Source: Streptomyces colonosanans (GTDB taxonomy: Bacteria > Actinomycetota > Actinomycetes > Streptomycetales > Streptomycetaceae). From it: a stretch of 64,000 nt of DNA. The stretch is from assembly GCF_001866645.1 (NCBI RefSeq), contig NZ_MLYP01000058.1, forward strand, positions 248,001 through 312,000, written 5' to 3'. The position numbers and the translations under genes were made by a program. The notes beneath the pieces are model-generated. The model made no database searches. It had not been told where the DNA came from and saw only the letters and a program-made list of their open reading frames with translations. The stretch's first letter is position 1. The number at the start of each line of letters is the position of its first letter. This document shows positions 8,553 through 16,923 of the stretch, piece after piece.

Positions 8553-9956
8553 GTGAAAACAGGCGACCAGATTGTTCAGGACCTCCCCTGGAGATGGGGA
8601 GTTCAAGGCAAGATCTTCATCATCGGCGGCCTCGGCTACCTGTTCGACGCCTACGACATCGCCCTCAACGGCTTCCTCATGCCGCTGCTGGGTGGGCACT
8701 TCGACCTCACGCTCTCCGAGCGCGGCCTCGTCGCCACCTCCAACCTGGTCGGTATGGCCGTGGGCGCGGTGGCCTGGGGCGCCGTCGCGGACCGCATCGG
8801 CCGCAAGAAGGCGTTCAGTATCACGCTGCTGATCTTCGCGCTCTTCTCGGTGGTCAGCGCCCTCGCCCCGAGCTACTCGGTCTTCCTGGCCCTGCGCTTC
8901 GTCGCCGGCATCGGACTCGGCGGATGTATCCCCGTCGACTACGCGCTGGTGGCGGAGTTCTCCCCGAAGAAGTACCGCGGGCGTGTCCTTACCGCGCTGG
9001 ACGCGTGGTGGCCGGTCGGTGTGACGCTGTGCGGTCTGGTGTCGACGGCCATGCTGACACTCGACAACAACTGGCGATGGATGCTCACCACCATGACCGT
9101 CCCGGCACTGCTGCTGTTCTGGGTACGCCGAGGCGTCCCCGAGTCGCCGGTCTACCTCAGCAAGAAGGGCAGGGAGACCGAGGCGCGCGCCGTCATCGAT
9201 GACCTGGTGGCCCGCACCGGAGCGCCGGTCGAGCCGTATGCCATACCTGCCCCGGTCGAGGACGCCGGGGCCACTGGACCCAGAGCGGCCCTCGAACAGC
9301 TCCGAGACGTCTGGAAGTTCAGCCCACACATCACCTCCGCCGCCTGGCTGCTGTTCGCAACCGTCATGCTGGTGTACTACGCGGCGCTGAGCTGGATGCC
9401 GTCGATCCTCAAGGCGGAAGGCCTGGGCGACACGGCCGCCTTCATGAGCACCACGCTGATGAGCGGCGTCGGCATCATCGGCGTCCTGACGTCCACCGTG
9501 CTGGTGGACCTGGTCGGCCGGAAGTGGCTCATCGGTGTCACGGCCCCGTTGGCCTCCCTGGCGCTGGTCACGTTCGCGCTCCTGTTGGACATGCCGACAG
9601 GATCCGTGGTGGCCATAGCGGTCTTCGGCTTCCTGATGCAGCTGGCCATCCCGGCCATGTACGCCTACGTGTCCGAGTTGTACCCGACGCTGCTGCGGGC
9701 CAGCGGTTTCGGCTGGGCGTCGTCCTTCAGCCGGGTGCTCACCGGCTTCGCACCGCTGCTGTTCGGCTCGGTGATGTGGCCGCTGCTGGGGCTGCCGCTG
9801 ACCTTCGCGGTGCTGGCTCTGACTGTGGTGGGGGCCGTCGTCTGGATGGCGGTCGCAGCTCCCGAGACGAAGGGACGGGCACTGGACGGCGGCACCGAGG
9901 ACGCTCCGAGAGCCCGACCGGCACCGGTACCGGCATCCGATCAAGCGGTGCTCTGA
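8553..9956 (+). CDS. MFS transporter, probable nicotinate importer
   Basis: The 467-residue protein starts at a GTG with GGAG nine bases upstream; the frame is open much further upstream but overlaps nicC. Twelve transmembrane segments are expected. The first helix (GGLGYLFDAYDIALNGFLMP) and the loop motif ADRIGRKKAF place it in the sugar/aromatic-acid:proton symporter part of the major facilitator superfamily. Position between nicC and the hydroxylase genes argues for uptake of nicotinate or a related pyridine carboxylate, like NicT. No substrate-specific residues can be read. Confidence 0.8.
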   Translation: MKTGDQIVQDLPWRWGVQGKIFIIGGLGYLFDAYDIALNGFLMPLLGGHFDLTLSERGLVATSNLVGMAVGAVAWGAVADRIGRKKAFSITLLIFALFSVVSALAPSYSVFLALRFVAGIGLGGCIPVDYALVAEFSPKKYRGRVLTALDAWWPVGVTLCGLVSTAMLTLDNNWRWMLTTMTVPALLLFWVRRGVPESPVYLSKKGRETEARAVIDDLVARTGAPVEPYAIPAPVEDAGATGPRAALEQLRDVWKFSPHITSAAWLLFATVMLVYYAALSWMPSILKAEGLGDTAAFMSTTLMSGVGIIGVLTSTVLVDLVGRKWLIGVTAPLASLALVTFALLLDMPTGSVVAIAVFGFLMQLAIPAMYAYVSELYPTLLRASGFGWASSFSRVLTGFAPLLFGSVMWPLLGLPLTFAVLALTVVGAVVWMAVAAPETKGRALDGGTEDAPRARPAPVPASDQAVL

Positions 9957-9969
9957 GGGCGCGCACCGC
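9945..9969 (+). terminator. Weak hairpin across the transporter stop codon
   Basis: GCGGTGC and GCACCGC form a 7-bp stem around the transporter stop codon. It may attenuate transcription before the hydroxylase genes, or be chance. Confidence 0.25.
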
Positions 9970-10015
9970 CTGACCGGGCACACTCTGCCCGCCGACTCCG
10001 TACGACAGGAGAGAC

Positions 10016-10864
10016 ATGAAGCCCGCTCCCTTCCGCTACCACCGGGCGCGCGACGTCGAGGACACCACAGCGCTCCTCGCCGAACTGGGCGACGACGCCA
10101 AGGTCATCGCCGGCGGCCAGAGCCTGGTCGCGATGATGAACTTCCGGCTGGCCCGCCCGGCGCACCTGGTCGACATCGGCTGCCTACGTGAGCTCGACCA
10201 TCTCGGGGTCGGCGCCGAAGGCGAGCTGCGCATCGGGGCGCTCACCACTCATCACACGGTGGAGATCTCCCCGCCGCACAAGCTGGGAGCGGGTTTCGAC
10301 ATCATCCGCGACGCCATGGCGTGGATCGGTCATGTGCCGATCCGTACCCGCGGCACGGTCGGCGGCAGTATGGCCCACGGCGACTCGACCGCCGAGTGGT
10401 GTCTGCTCGCCGTACTGCTGGACGCCGAATTCGTGGCCCAGAGTTTGCGCGGCCAACGCCGCATTCGGGCCCGGGAGTTCTTCTTCGGCTACTACACGAC
10501 CGCTTTGGACGCCGACGAGATCCTTGTCGAGATCGTCTTCCCGCGTCCCGCGCCCCACGCGGCGCTCACCGAGTTCGCCGAGCGCCGCGGGGACTTCGCC
10601 ATCGTCTCGGCCGCCGTCGACCTGGACTCCGACGGCCGGGCCGTCCACGGCGGTCGAGTTGCCCTCGGCGGTGTGGCCGCGATGCCGGTACGGGTCCAGG
10701 AGGCGGAGGCGGTGCTGGCCGCCGGCGGCACCTTCCGTGACTGCGCGAAGGCGGCAGCGGCAGCCGTGGACCCTCCGGGAGACGCGAATGGCAGCACCCA
10801 GTACCGCAAGCACCTGATCCGCACTTTGGTCGAGCGCGCCTGTGAGGAGGCGATGTCCCGATGA
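10016..10864 (+). CDS. Molybdenum hydroxylase FAD subunit (probable nicotinate hydroxylase)
   Basis: The 282-residue protein is the medium, FAD-binding subunit of the xanthine dehydrogenase/CO dehydrogenase family (CoxM/XdhB type). It begins MKPAPFRYHRARDVEDTTAL and carries the FAD pyrophosphate motif AGGQSLVAMMNFRLA and the second motif TRGTVGGSMAHGDSTAEW. It passes electrons from the 2Fe-2S subunit to the final acceptor. An AGGAGAGAC ribosome site precedes the ATG. Its stop overlaps the start of the large subunit (ATGA), so the two are translationally coupled. Confidence 0.9.
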   Translation: MKPAPFRYHRARDVEDTTALLAELGDDAKVIAGGQSLVAMMNFRLARPAHLVDIGCLRELDHLGVGAEGELRIGALTTHHTVEISPPHKLGAGFDIIRDAMAWIGHVPIRTRGTVGGSMAHGDSTAEWCLLAVLLDAEFVAQSLRGQRRIRAREFFFGYYTTALDADEILVEIVFPRPAPHAALTEFAERRGDFAIVSAAVDLDSDGRAVHGGRVALGGVAAMPVRVQEAEAVLAAGGTFRDCAKAAAAAVDPPGDANGSTQYRKHLIRTLVERACEEAMSR

Positions 10865-13233
10865 GATCCGCCAAGGACGACCGGCTGGTCGGCAGGGCGG
10901 TGGCCCGCCGCGAGGATCCCCGACTGCTGACCGGGCACGGCCGTTTCGTCGACGACGTCGAACTGCCCGGCATGCTGCACGCGCAGTTCGTCCGCAGCAC
11001 GGTCGCCCACGCGGCGCTCGCCGAGGTCGACCTCACTCAGGTGCGCCAAGTGCCCGGTGTCGTCGCCGCGTTCACCGCCATGGACCTGGACCTGGGCGAC
11101 ATCACAGCCCAACTCGGCCGCCCGCTCACCGAGTTTGTGCCCACTGCGATGCCCGTCCTCGCCCGCGACCGGGTCCGCTACGTCGGCGAGCCCATCGCCA
11201 TCGTCGTCGCCATTGACGCCTACGCCGCCGAGGACGGCCTGGAGGCGGCCAAGGTGACGTACGAGACCCTCGCACCCGTCACCTGTGAGGATCAGGCCCT
11301 CGCCCCCGGCGCCCCGCTGGTGCACGAGGAGGCCACGCACAACACCCTGGTCGATGTCTCCCTGTTCGCCACCGAGGGCATCGATGAGATCTTCGACAAC
11401 GCCCCCTGCGTCGTCCGCGTGGAGGCGAGGACCGGCCGGCAGAACGCGCTGCCGCTCGAGACCCGCGGTGCGGTCGCGCACTGGGACGGCCGCGAGGAAC
11501 AACTCGTCCTGCACACCTGTACCCAGGTCCCGCACCAGGTGCGCACCGTCGCCTCGCGCTGTCTGCGGCTCGACGAGCGCGCGGTGCGCGTGATCGTGCC
11601 CGACATGGGCGGCGGATTCGGCCTCAAGTGCGTGGTCGGCCGCGAGGAGATCGCCACCGCGGCGGCTGCTCTACGACTGCGCCGACCCGTCAAGTGGATC
11701 GAGGACCGCAAGGACGCCCTGTCCGCGTCCTTCCTCGCCCGCGAACAGCACTACACCGCACGCGCCGCCTTCGACGTCGACGGTCGGATCCTCGGCCTCG
11801 ACGCGGACGTGGTGTGTGACATGGGCGCCTACTCCTGCTACCCGTTCACAGCCGGCATCGAGCCGTTGATGGCCTCCGCCGAGATGTCCGGCGTCTACAA
11901 GGTCCCCGCCTACCGGGTACGCGGCCGGGCCATCACCACCAACAAGGCGCCCACCGCCCCCTATCGGGGTGTGAGCCGACCGCAGTACGTGATGGTGGTC
12001 GAGCGGCTCATGGAACGCGCCGCCCGCGCACTGGGACTGGACCCGGTCGAGATCCGACGCCGCAACATCATCACCGAGTTCCCGTACACCGGCGTCAACA
12101 ACATCACCTACGACCCCGGTTCCTACCTCGAATCCCTCAACCTGTGCGAGCAGGCACTGAAGGAGGCGGGCTGGTACGGCCGGCAGGCCGCCGCCCGAGC
12201 CGAAGGACGACACATCGGCATCGGCTACAGCTGCTTCAGCGAACGCACCGGCTACGGCTCCACCGCCTTCGCGGCGCGCAAGATGGAGGTCGTCCCCGGG
12301 TTCGACCTCGCCGAGGCCCGCATGGACACCAGCGGCGCGGTCACCGTCACCAGCGGAACGATCAGCCACGGGCAGAGCCACGAGACGACCATGGCGCAGA
12401 TCGTCGCCGACGCGCTCCACGTCGACATCGCCAAGGTCAAACTCCACCAGGGCGACACCGATCGCATCACCTACGGCTGGGGCACTTTCGCCAGCCGTTC
12501 GATCACGGTCGGCGGCAGTGCCGTGCGCCTGGCCGCGGCCAAGCTGGGCGACAAGCTCCGCGCGATTGCCGCCGCCGAGTGGGGCATCCCCCCGGAAGAG
12601 ACCGAACTGGACCGGGGCCGGGTGCGCCGCCGCGATGACCCGGACGCAGTACTGACCCACGAGCACCTGGCCGAAACCGCGTACCTCAAATCCCACCTGC
12701 TGCCCAAGGACATCGACCCCGGCCTCACCGCCACCGCCGCCTTCGACGTCTTCAACGACGGCACCTTCTCCAACGCCACCCACGGCGTCGTCGTCGAACT
12801 GCACGAGGGCACCGGCCAGGTTGAGATCCTCGCGTACGTCTGCGTCGAGGACTGCGGTGTGGCGATCAACCCGCAGGTCGTGGAAGGCCAGTGCCGGGGC
12901 GGCATCGCCCAGGGCATCGCAGGGGCGCTCTTCGAGCAGGTGACCTACGACGGGCAGGGCGAGCCGTCGGCCACCAGCTTCATGGACTACAAGGTCCCCA
13001 CCGCCCACGAGATCCCCGAGGTCACCATCCACCACCTGGAGACCCCGTGCGCCTTCACCGAGACCGGGGCCAAGGGAGCCGGGGAGGGCGGCACCATCGG
13101 GGCCCCGGCCGCCGTACTCAACGCCGTCAACGACGCGCTGCGCGCCACGCGCGTCGAACTGGACAACACACCCATCACGCCGGAGACGGTCCACCGCGCC
13201 CTGACCTCGCCCGCACTGGAGCAGACACCATGA
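10861..13233 (+). CDS. Molybdenum hydroxylase large catalytic subunit (probable nicotinate hydroxylase)
   Basis: The 790-residue protein is the molybdopterin-binding subunit of the xanthine dehydrogenase family. It opens VGRAVARREDPRLLTGHGRF and has the cofactor-site GGGFGLK, the APYRGVSRP arginine loop and the C-terminal GAKGAGEGGT, whose Glu742 corresponds to the catalytic base. The expected reaction is water-derived hydroxylation of nicotinate at C6 to 6-hydroxynicotinate. The substrate is inferred from the co-encoded downstream pathway, not from specificity residues. It differs from Pseudomonas NicAB, whose large subunit carries cytochrome c domains absent here. It overlaps both neighbours by ATGA. 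Confidence 0.88.
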   Translation: MRSAKDDRLVGRAVARREDPRLLTGHGRFVDDVELPGMLHAQFVRSTVAHAALAEVDLTQVRQVPGVVAAFTAMDLDLGDITAQLGRPLTEFVPTAMPVLARDRVRYVGEPIAIVVAIDAYAAEDGLEAAKVTYETLAPVTCEDQALAPGAPLVHEEATHNTLVDVSLFATEGIDEIFDNAPCVVRVEARTGRQNALPLETRGAVAHWDGREEQLVLHTCTQVPHQVRTVASRCLRLDERAVRVIVPDMGGGFGLKCVVGREEIATAAAALRLRRPVKWIEDRKDALSASFLAREQHYTARAAFDVDGRILGLDADVVCDMGAYSCYPFTAGIEPLMASAEMSGVYKVPAYRVRGRAITTNKAPTAPYRGVSRPQYVMVVERLMERAARALGLDPVEIRRRNIITEFPYTGVNNITYDPGSYLESLNLCEQALKEAGWYGRQAAARAEGRHIGIGYSCFSERTGYGSTAFAARKMEVVPGFDLAEARMDTSGAVTVTSGTISHGQSHETTMAQIVADALHVDIAKVKLHQGDTDRITYGWGTFASRSITVGGSAVRLAAAKLGDKLRAIAAAEWGIPPEETELDRGRVRRRDDPDAVLTHEHLAETAYLKSHLLPKDIDPGLTATAAFDVFNDGTFSNATHGVVVELHEGTGQVEILAYVCVEDCGVAINPQVVEGQCRGGIAQGIAGALFEQVTYDGQGEPSATSFMDYKVPTAHEIPEVTIHHLETPCAFTETGAKGAGEGGTIGAPAAVLNAVNDALRATRVELDNTPITPETVHRALTSPALEQTP

Positions 13234-13769
13234 ACGACACCGGCAGCCTGGGCGACGACGTCCAGCTCCTCACCCTCGACGTGAACGGCACGTCGTGCGA
13301 AGTGATCACCTCGCCGCGCCGCACCCTGGTGGACGTGCTCCGCCACAACCTGCGGCTGACCGGTACCCACGTCGGCTGCGAGCACGGCATCTGCGGAGCA
13401 TGCACCGTGCTCGTCGACGGGCTCCCGGTGAGGGCCTGCCTGATGTTCGCCGCACAGGCGGAGGGAAAGCAGCTCACCACCGTGGAGTCCCTTGCCGACC
13501 CCGGCACCGGCGAACTCAACGATCTGCAGCGGGCTTTCACCGAACACCACGGCCTGCAGTGCGGCTTCTGCACCCCCGGCTTCCTGATGCTCGCCCAGGG
13601 TTTCCTCACGGAGCGGCCCGAGGCAACCAAGGAGGAGATCCGGGAGGTCGTCGCCGCGAACCTGTGCCGGTGCACCGGCTACCAGACCATCGTCGAGGCG
13701 ATCGACGCCTGCGCGACCGCCCGGCGCGCCCAGCGGGCCGCGGGCACCGAGGAGACATCATGCAACTGA
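13230..13769 (+). CDS. Molybdenum hydroxylase 2Fe-2S subunit
   Basis: The 179-residue small subunit has two 2Fe-2S domains. The plant-ferredoxin-like cluster uses Cys50, Cys55, Cys58 and Cys70 (HVGCEHGICGACT). The helical-bundle cluster uses Cys111, Cys114, Cys146 and Cys148 (LQCGFCTPGF and NLCRCTGYQ). All eight ligands are present. It relays electrons from the molybdenum site to FAD. The start overlaps the large-subunit stop by ATGA and the end overlaps the CoxG start by 10 bases, as in a tightly coupled complex operon. Confidence 0.93.
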   Translation: MNDTGSLGDDVQLLTLDVNGTSCEVITSPRRTLVDVLRHNLRLTGTHVGCEHGICGACTVLVDGLPVRACLMFAAQAEGKQLTTVESLADPGTGELNDLQRAFTEHHGLQCGFCTPGFLMLAQGFLTERPEATKEEIREVVAANLCRCTGYQTIVEAIDACATARRAQRAAGTEETSCN

Positions 13770-14428
13770 TCAACACCGTCCCCGTCAAAGCCGCGCCCGA
13801 CGCGGTGTTCGCCCTGATCAGCGACGTGCAACGAGTGGCGTCCTGCATGCCGGGCGCCACTCTCGCGGGCCGTGACGGCGACGCCTGGCGTGGTGCCGTG
13901 AAGGTCAAGGTGGGTCCGATCACGGCCGCCTACGCCGGCAGCGTGCGCTTCCTGGAGGTCGACGCCGAGAAGCGGTACCTGCGTGTCCACGCCAGTGGCG
14001 CGGACACGCACGGCAGCGGCGACGCCGAGGCCGAGGTCCGTGTGGAGGTGCTCCCGGCCTCGGACGGCGCGCAACTGAACCTCACCACCGACCTGGTGAT
14101 CCGTGGCAAGATCGCCCAGTTCGGCAAGGGCGCCATCGCCACAGTGTCGGACCGGATCCTCCAGCAGTTCGCCCAGAACCTCGGAAACCTCCTCCTCGCC
14201 CAGGGCGATGCGGCCGTTCTCCCGGCCACCGCCGCCGCACCTCCCGGCCCGTCCGCACCCGTGGCCGGCACGGCTCCCGGTACATCCGCCGCCGTGGCCG
14301 CCACGCCCTCCGCCGAGCTGAACGGGCTGTCGCTGATCGCCGGCCCGCTGCTGAAGAAGTACGGGCCGGTCGCCGCCGCCTTCCTCTTCGGGTTCTTCCA
14401 GGGCCGACTCCTGGGCAGGGGCCGATGA
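13760..14428 (+). CDS. CoxG-like SRPBCC-domain protein
   Basis: The protein has 222 residues. Residues 1-150 match the CoxG/SRPBCC carbon monoxide dehydrogenase accessory family (FALISDVQRVASCMPGATL, then KVKVGPITAAYAG). An Ala/Pro-rich linker follows, then a hydrophobic C-terminal segment (KKYGPVAAAFLFGFFQGRLL) likely to touch the membrane. In CO dehydrogenase systems CoxG is linked to membrane attachment and quinone delivery. Here it overlaps the hydroxylase small subunit and nicF, so it probably couples the nicotinate hydroxylase to the membrane quinone pool. That coupling is inference. Confidence 0.82.
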   Translation: MQLINTVPVKAAPDAVFALISDVQRVASCMPGATLAGRDGDAWRGAVKVKVGPITAAYAGSVRFLEVDAEKRYLRVHASGADTHGSGDAEAEVRVEVLPASDGAQLNLTTDLVIRGKIAQFGKGAIATVSDRILQQFAQNLGNLLLAQGDAAVLPATAAAPPGPSAPVAGTAPGTSAAVAATPSAELNGLSLIAGPLLKKYGPVAAAFLFGFFQGRLLGRGR

Positions 14429-15117
14429 GCAGGGGAATCTACGGTGCCAGCACCCTTCACACCTACACGAAGGCCGGTTTCGGCGCCCCGGTCCGGCGCG
14501 GCAGCCGTCCGGCGATCGTCGTGGTGGACCTGACCCGGGGCTTCACCGAGGACTCGTATCCCTCGGGCGCCGACCTGACCGGGGTCGTGGCCGCGACCAC
14601 CCGCCTGATCGAGGCGGGACGCCCGGCCGACGTTCCGGTGATCTTCACTGCCATCGCCTACACCGAGGCCGAGTCGACCGGCGATTCGATCGCCTGGCTA
14701 CGCAAGGCACCGGGTCTGCGCGAACTGGTCGAGGGCAGCGACGCGGTGGCCATCGACCCCCGACTGCCCATGCGGCCCGGACACGACCTGCTGGTGGTGA
14801 AAAAGGGAGCCTCCGCGTTCTTCGGCACCCACCTCGGCGCCACCCTGACCGCACTCGGCTGTGACACCGTCGTGGTGTGTGGTGCCACGACCAGCGGCTG
14901 CGTACGGGCCACCGCTGTAGATGCCGTCCAGTCAGGCTTCCCGGTGCTGGTACCCCAGGCCTGCGTCGGCGACCGGGCCGACGGCCCAGCCGAGGCGGCG
15001 CTCTTCGACATCCAGGCCAAGTACGGCGACGTCATCAGTCTCGACGACGCCATCGGCTACGTCAGCTCCCCGTCCGGGCCGACCGCCCCCCGTACCACCC
15101 GACGCGCACACTCTTGA
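14425..15117 (+). CDS. nicF: Isochorismatase-family hydrolase, probable maleamate amidohydrolase (NicF)
   Basis: The protein has 230 residues. The cysteine-hydrolase triad of the isochorismatase superfamily is visible: Asp35 (IVVVDLTRGF), a lysine at 126/127 (LLVVKKGASAFFGT) and Cys159 (TTSGCVRATAVDA). NicF releases ammonia from maleamate to give maleate. Other members of the family hydrolyse nicotinamide, isochorismate or carbamoylsarcosine. The maleamate assignment rests on the neighbouring nicX, nicD and nicE. The start overlaps the CoxG stop by ATGA. Confidence 0.85.
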   Translation: MSRGIYGASTLHTYTKAGFGAPVRRGSRPAIVVVDLTRGFTEDSYPSGADLTGVVAATTRLIEAGRPADVPVIFTAIAYTEAESTGDSIAWLRKAPGLRELVEGSDAVAIDPRLPMRPGHDLLVVKKGASAFFGTHLGATLTALGCDTVVVCGATTSGCVRATAVDAVQSGFPVLVPQACVGDRADGPAEAALFDIQAKYGDVISLDDAIGYVSSPSGPTAPRTTRRAHS

Positions 15118-15128
15118 GGAGGAATCCC

Positions 15129-15989
15129 GTGTCCCAGCGATCGGTCCTGCAGTCCGGGCTCGCCGACCTCGCAGCCACGCCCGCCACCAGCAGATGGGTC
15201 CGCTCCGGCGGCCTCCGGCTGCATGCCCTCGACTACGGCGGCGACCTGCCCCCGCTGGTCGTCCTTCCCGGCATCACCAGCCCCGCCATCACCATGGACT
15301 TCGTCGCCCGTGAACTGACCGATCTGGTCAGACCCGTGGTGCTGGACGTACGCGGCCGCGGACTGTCGGACGACGGCGAGGGCTACGGGCTGGAGGACTA
15401 CGCCAAGGACACCGAAGCTCTCATCACCGGACTGGAACTCGAACGGCCGTTGCTGCTCGGCCACTCCATGGGCGCGCGGATCGCAGCCGTCGTCGCGGTG
15501 CGGGCCAAGGTGGTCCTACGGGGGACGGTCCTGGCCGAACCGCCGATGAGCGGCCCGAGCCGCGGACCGTACCCCACCCGTCTGGACGCTTTCCGGCGGC
15601 AGCTGTCCGAGGCCCGGCGTGGCACAGATGCCGACGAGGTAGCCCTCTCCTGGCCCGACTGGCCGAGGCGCGAGCAGGAACTGCGGGCGCGCTGGCTGTC
15701 CAGCTGCGCCGAGGAGGCCATCGTGGCCACGCACCACGGATTCGAGCACGAGGACTTCTTCGACTGGTGGCCGCGTGTACCCGAGCCCGCGCACCTGATG
15801 TACGGCGCCGACAGCCCGGTCGTGACCGACGCGGGGGCGCAGGAGGCCACCGTGAGCAACCCGTCGGCCTCGCTGCACCAGGTCCCCGGAGCCGGGCACA
15901 TGATCTTCTGGGACGCCCCGGCGACCGCTCTCACGGCCCTGCGTACGGCTCTGAGCACCATCCTTTCCCGGCCTCGCACTGGCGCCTAG
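15129..15989 (+). CDS. nicD: Alpha/beta hydrolase, probable N-formylmaleamate deformylase (NicD)
   Basis: The 286-residue protein runs from a GTG with a GAGGAGGAA ribosome site. It is an alpha/beta hydrolase with the nucleophile elbow LLGHSMGAR (Ser113), a C-terminal histidine in PGAGHMIFW (His257) and an acidic residue after strand 6 (Glu137) or at Asp228. NicD removes formate from N-formylmaleamate made by NicX. It lies 11 bases after nicF and its stop codon is the first arm of a strong hairpin. Fold assignment is firm; substrate is from context. Confidence 0.83.
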   Translation: MSQRSVLQSGLADLAATPATSRWVRSGGLRLHALDYGGDLPPLVVLPGITSPAITMDFVARELTDLVRPVVLDVRGRGLSDDGEGYGLEDYAKDTEALITGLELERPLLLGHSMGARIAAVVAVRAKVVLRGTVLAEPPMSGPSRGPYPTRLDAFRRQLSEARRGTDADEVALSWPDWPRREQELRARWLSSCAEEAIVATHHGFEHEDFFDWWPRVPEPAHLMYGADSPVVTDAGAQEATVSNPSASLHQVPGAGHMIFWDAPATALTALRTALSTILSRPRTGA

Positions 15990-16031
15990 TGCCGCGGCAG
16001 GCAACGGGGCGAACGTTGCCTGCCGCGGCAC
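15989..16031 (+). terminator. Perfect 18-bp hairpin between nicD and nicE
   Basis: GTGCCGCGGCAGGCAACG and its exact reverse complement flank a 7-base loop, beginning at the last base of the nicD stop codon. It is strong enough to terminate transcription, although nicE, xdhC and the MarR gene continue in the same direction. It may split the operon or lower downstream expression. Confidence 0.8.
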
Positions 16032-16104
16032 AAGCCCCACCCACGCCGTGACGGCGGGCCACGTCCATTGACGACGCCGCACACTCAACCGGAGGACCCC
16101 ACCC

Positions 16105-16875
16105 ATGACGGACCATCACATCGGCCTGATCGTGCCCAGCTCCAACCTGACGATGGAAACCGAACTGCCGCGCATGCTGAACGCCCGCGAGGCCGTCGAA
16201 CCCGATGACCGCTTCGTGTTCCACAGCAGCAGAATGCGGATGAAGCATGTCACCCCCGAGGAGCTGCGCGGAATGAACGCGCAGACCGAGCGGGCCGCAC
16301 TCGAACTGGCCGACGCCCGACCCGACGTCGTCGCCACCGCCTGTCTGGTCGCCATCATGGCCCAGGGACCGGGCCACCACTGCGTGGCGGAGGCCGAGAT
16401 CACCTCCGCGCTGCGCGCCGAAGGCGCCAAGGCTCCAGTGGTCTCCAGCGCCGGTGCCCTGCTCAGCGGCATCAGTGCTCTCGGCGCCAGGCGGGTCGCC
16501 GTCATCACGCCGTACATGAAGGAACTGACCACCCGGGTCGTTGCCTACATCGAGGACGCCGGCGTCGAGGTGGTCGACGCGCTCAGCCTCGAAGTGCCCG
16601 ACAACCTGGCGGTCGCCCGCCTCGACCCCGCCGATCTGCGCGAGCACTGGCGGCGCCTCGACCTGCGCCGGGCAGACGCCCTGGTGCTGTCGGCGTGCGT
16701 GCAGATGCCGTCCCTCGCGTCGATCCAGCCGGTGGAGGACGAAGCCGGATTGCCCGTGCTGTCGGCGGCCACGTCGACGGCGTTCAGCATCCTGACGGAG
16801 CTCGGCCTGCCCCCCGTCGTGCCGGGCGCCGGAAGCCTGCTCAGCGGGCGGGTGACCGGCTCGACCGCGGGCTGA
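16105..16875 (+). CDS. nicE: Maleate cis-trans isomerase (NicE-like)
   Basis: The 256-residue member of the Asp/Glu racemase superfamily has the two catalytic cysteines of maleate isomerase at Cys80 (VVATACLVAIM) and Cys198 (LVLSACVQMPSL), the expected positions for NicE (82 and 200). It opens MTDHHIGLIVPSSNLTMETE, typical of maleate isomerases and arylmalonate decarboxylase relatives. It converts maleate to fumarate, which enters the citric acid cycle. A GGAGG ribosome site precedes the ATG. It follows the strong hairpin after nicD. Confidence 0.9.
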   Translation: MTDHHIGLIVPSSNLTMETELPRMLNAREAVEPDDRFVFHSSRMRMKHVTPEELRGMNAQTERAALELADARPDVVATACLVAIMAQGPGHHCVAEAEITSALRAEGAKAPVVSSAGALLSGISALGARRVAVITPYMKELTTRVVAYIEDAGVEVVDALSLEVPDNLAVARLDPADLREHWRRLDLRRADALVLSACVQMPSLASIQPVEDEAGLPVLSAATSTAFSILTELGLPPVVPGAGSLLSGRVTGSTAG

Positions 16876-16923
16876 GGCACAAGCAAAGTCCGGAGAGCGC
16901 TCGGGTGCCAAAGGGAGTGACTC

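Noticed and set aside
8406..9983. Minus-strand open frame of 525 codons opposite the MFS transporter
   Set aside because: Composition is low-complexity (Gln/Arg/His/Gly), no start context, and the plus-strand transporter has clear membrane segments.
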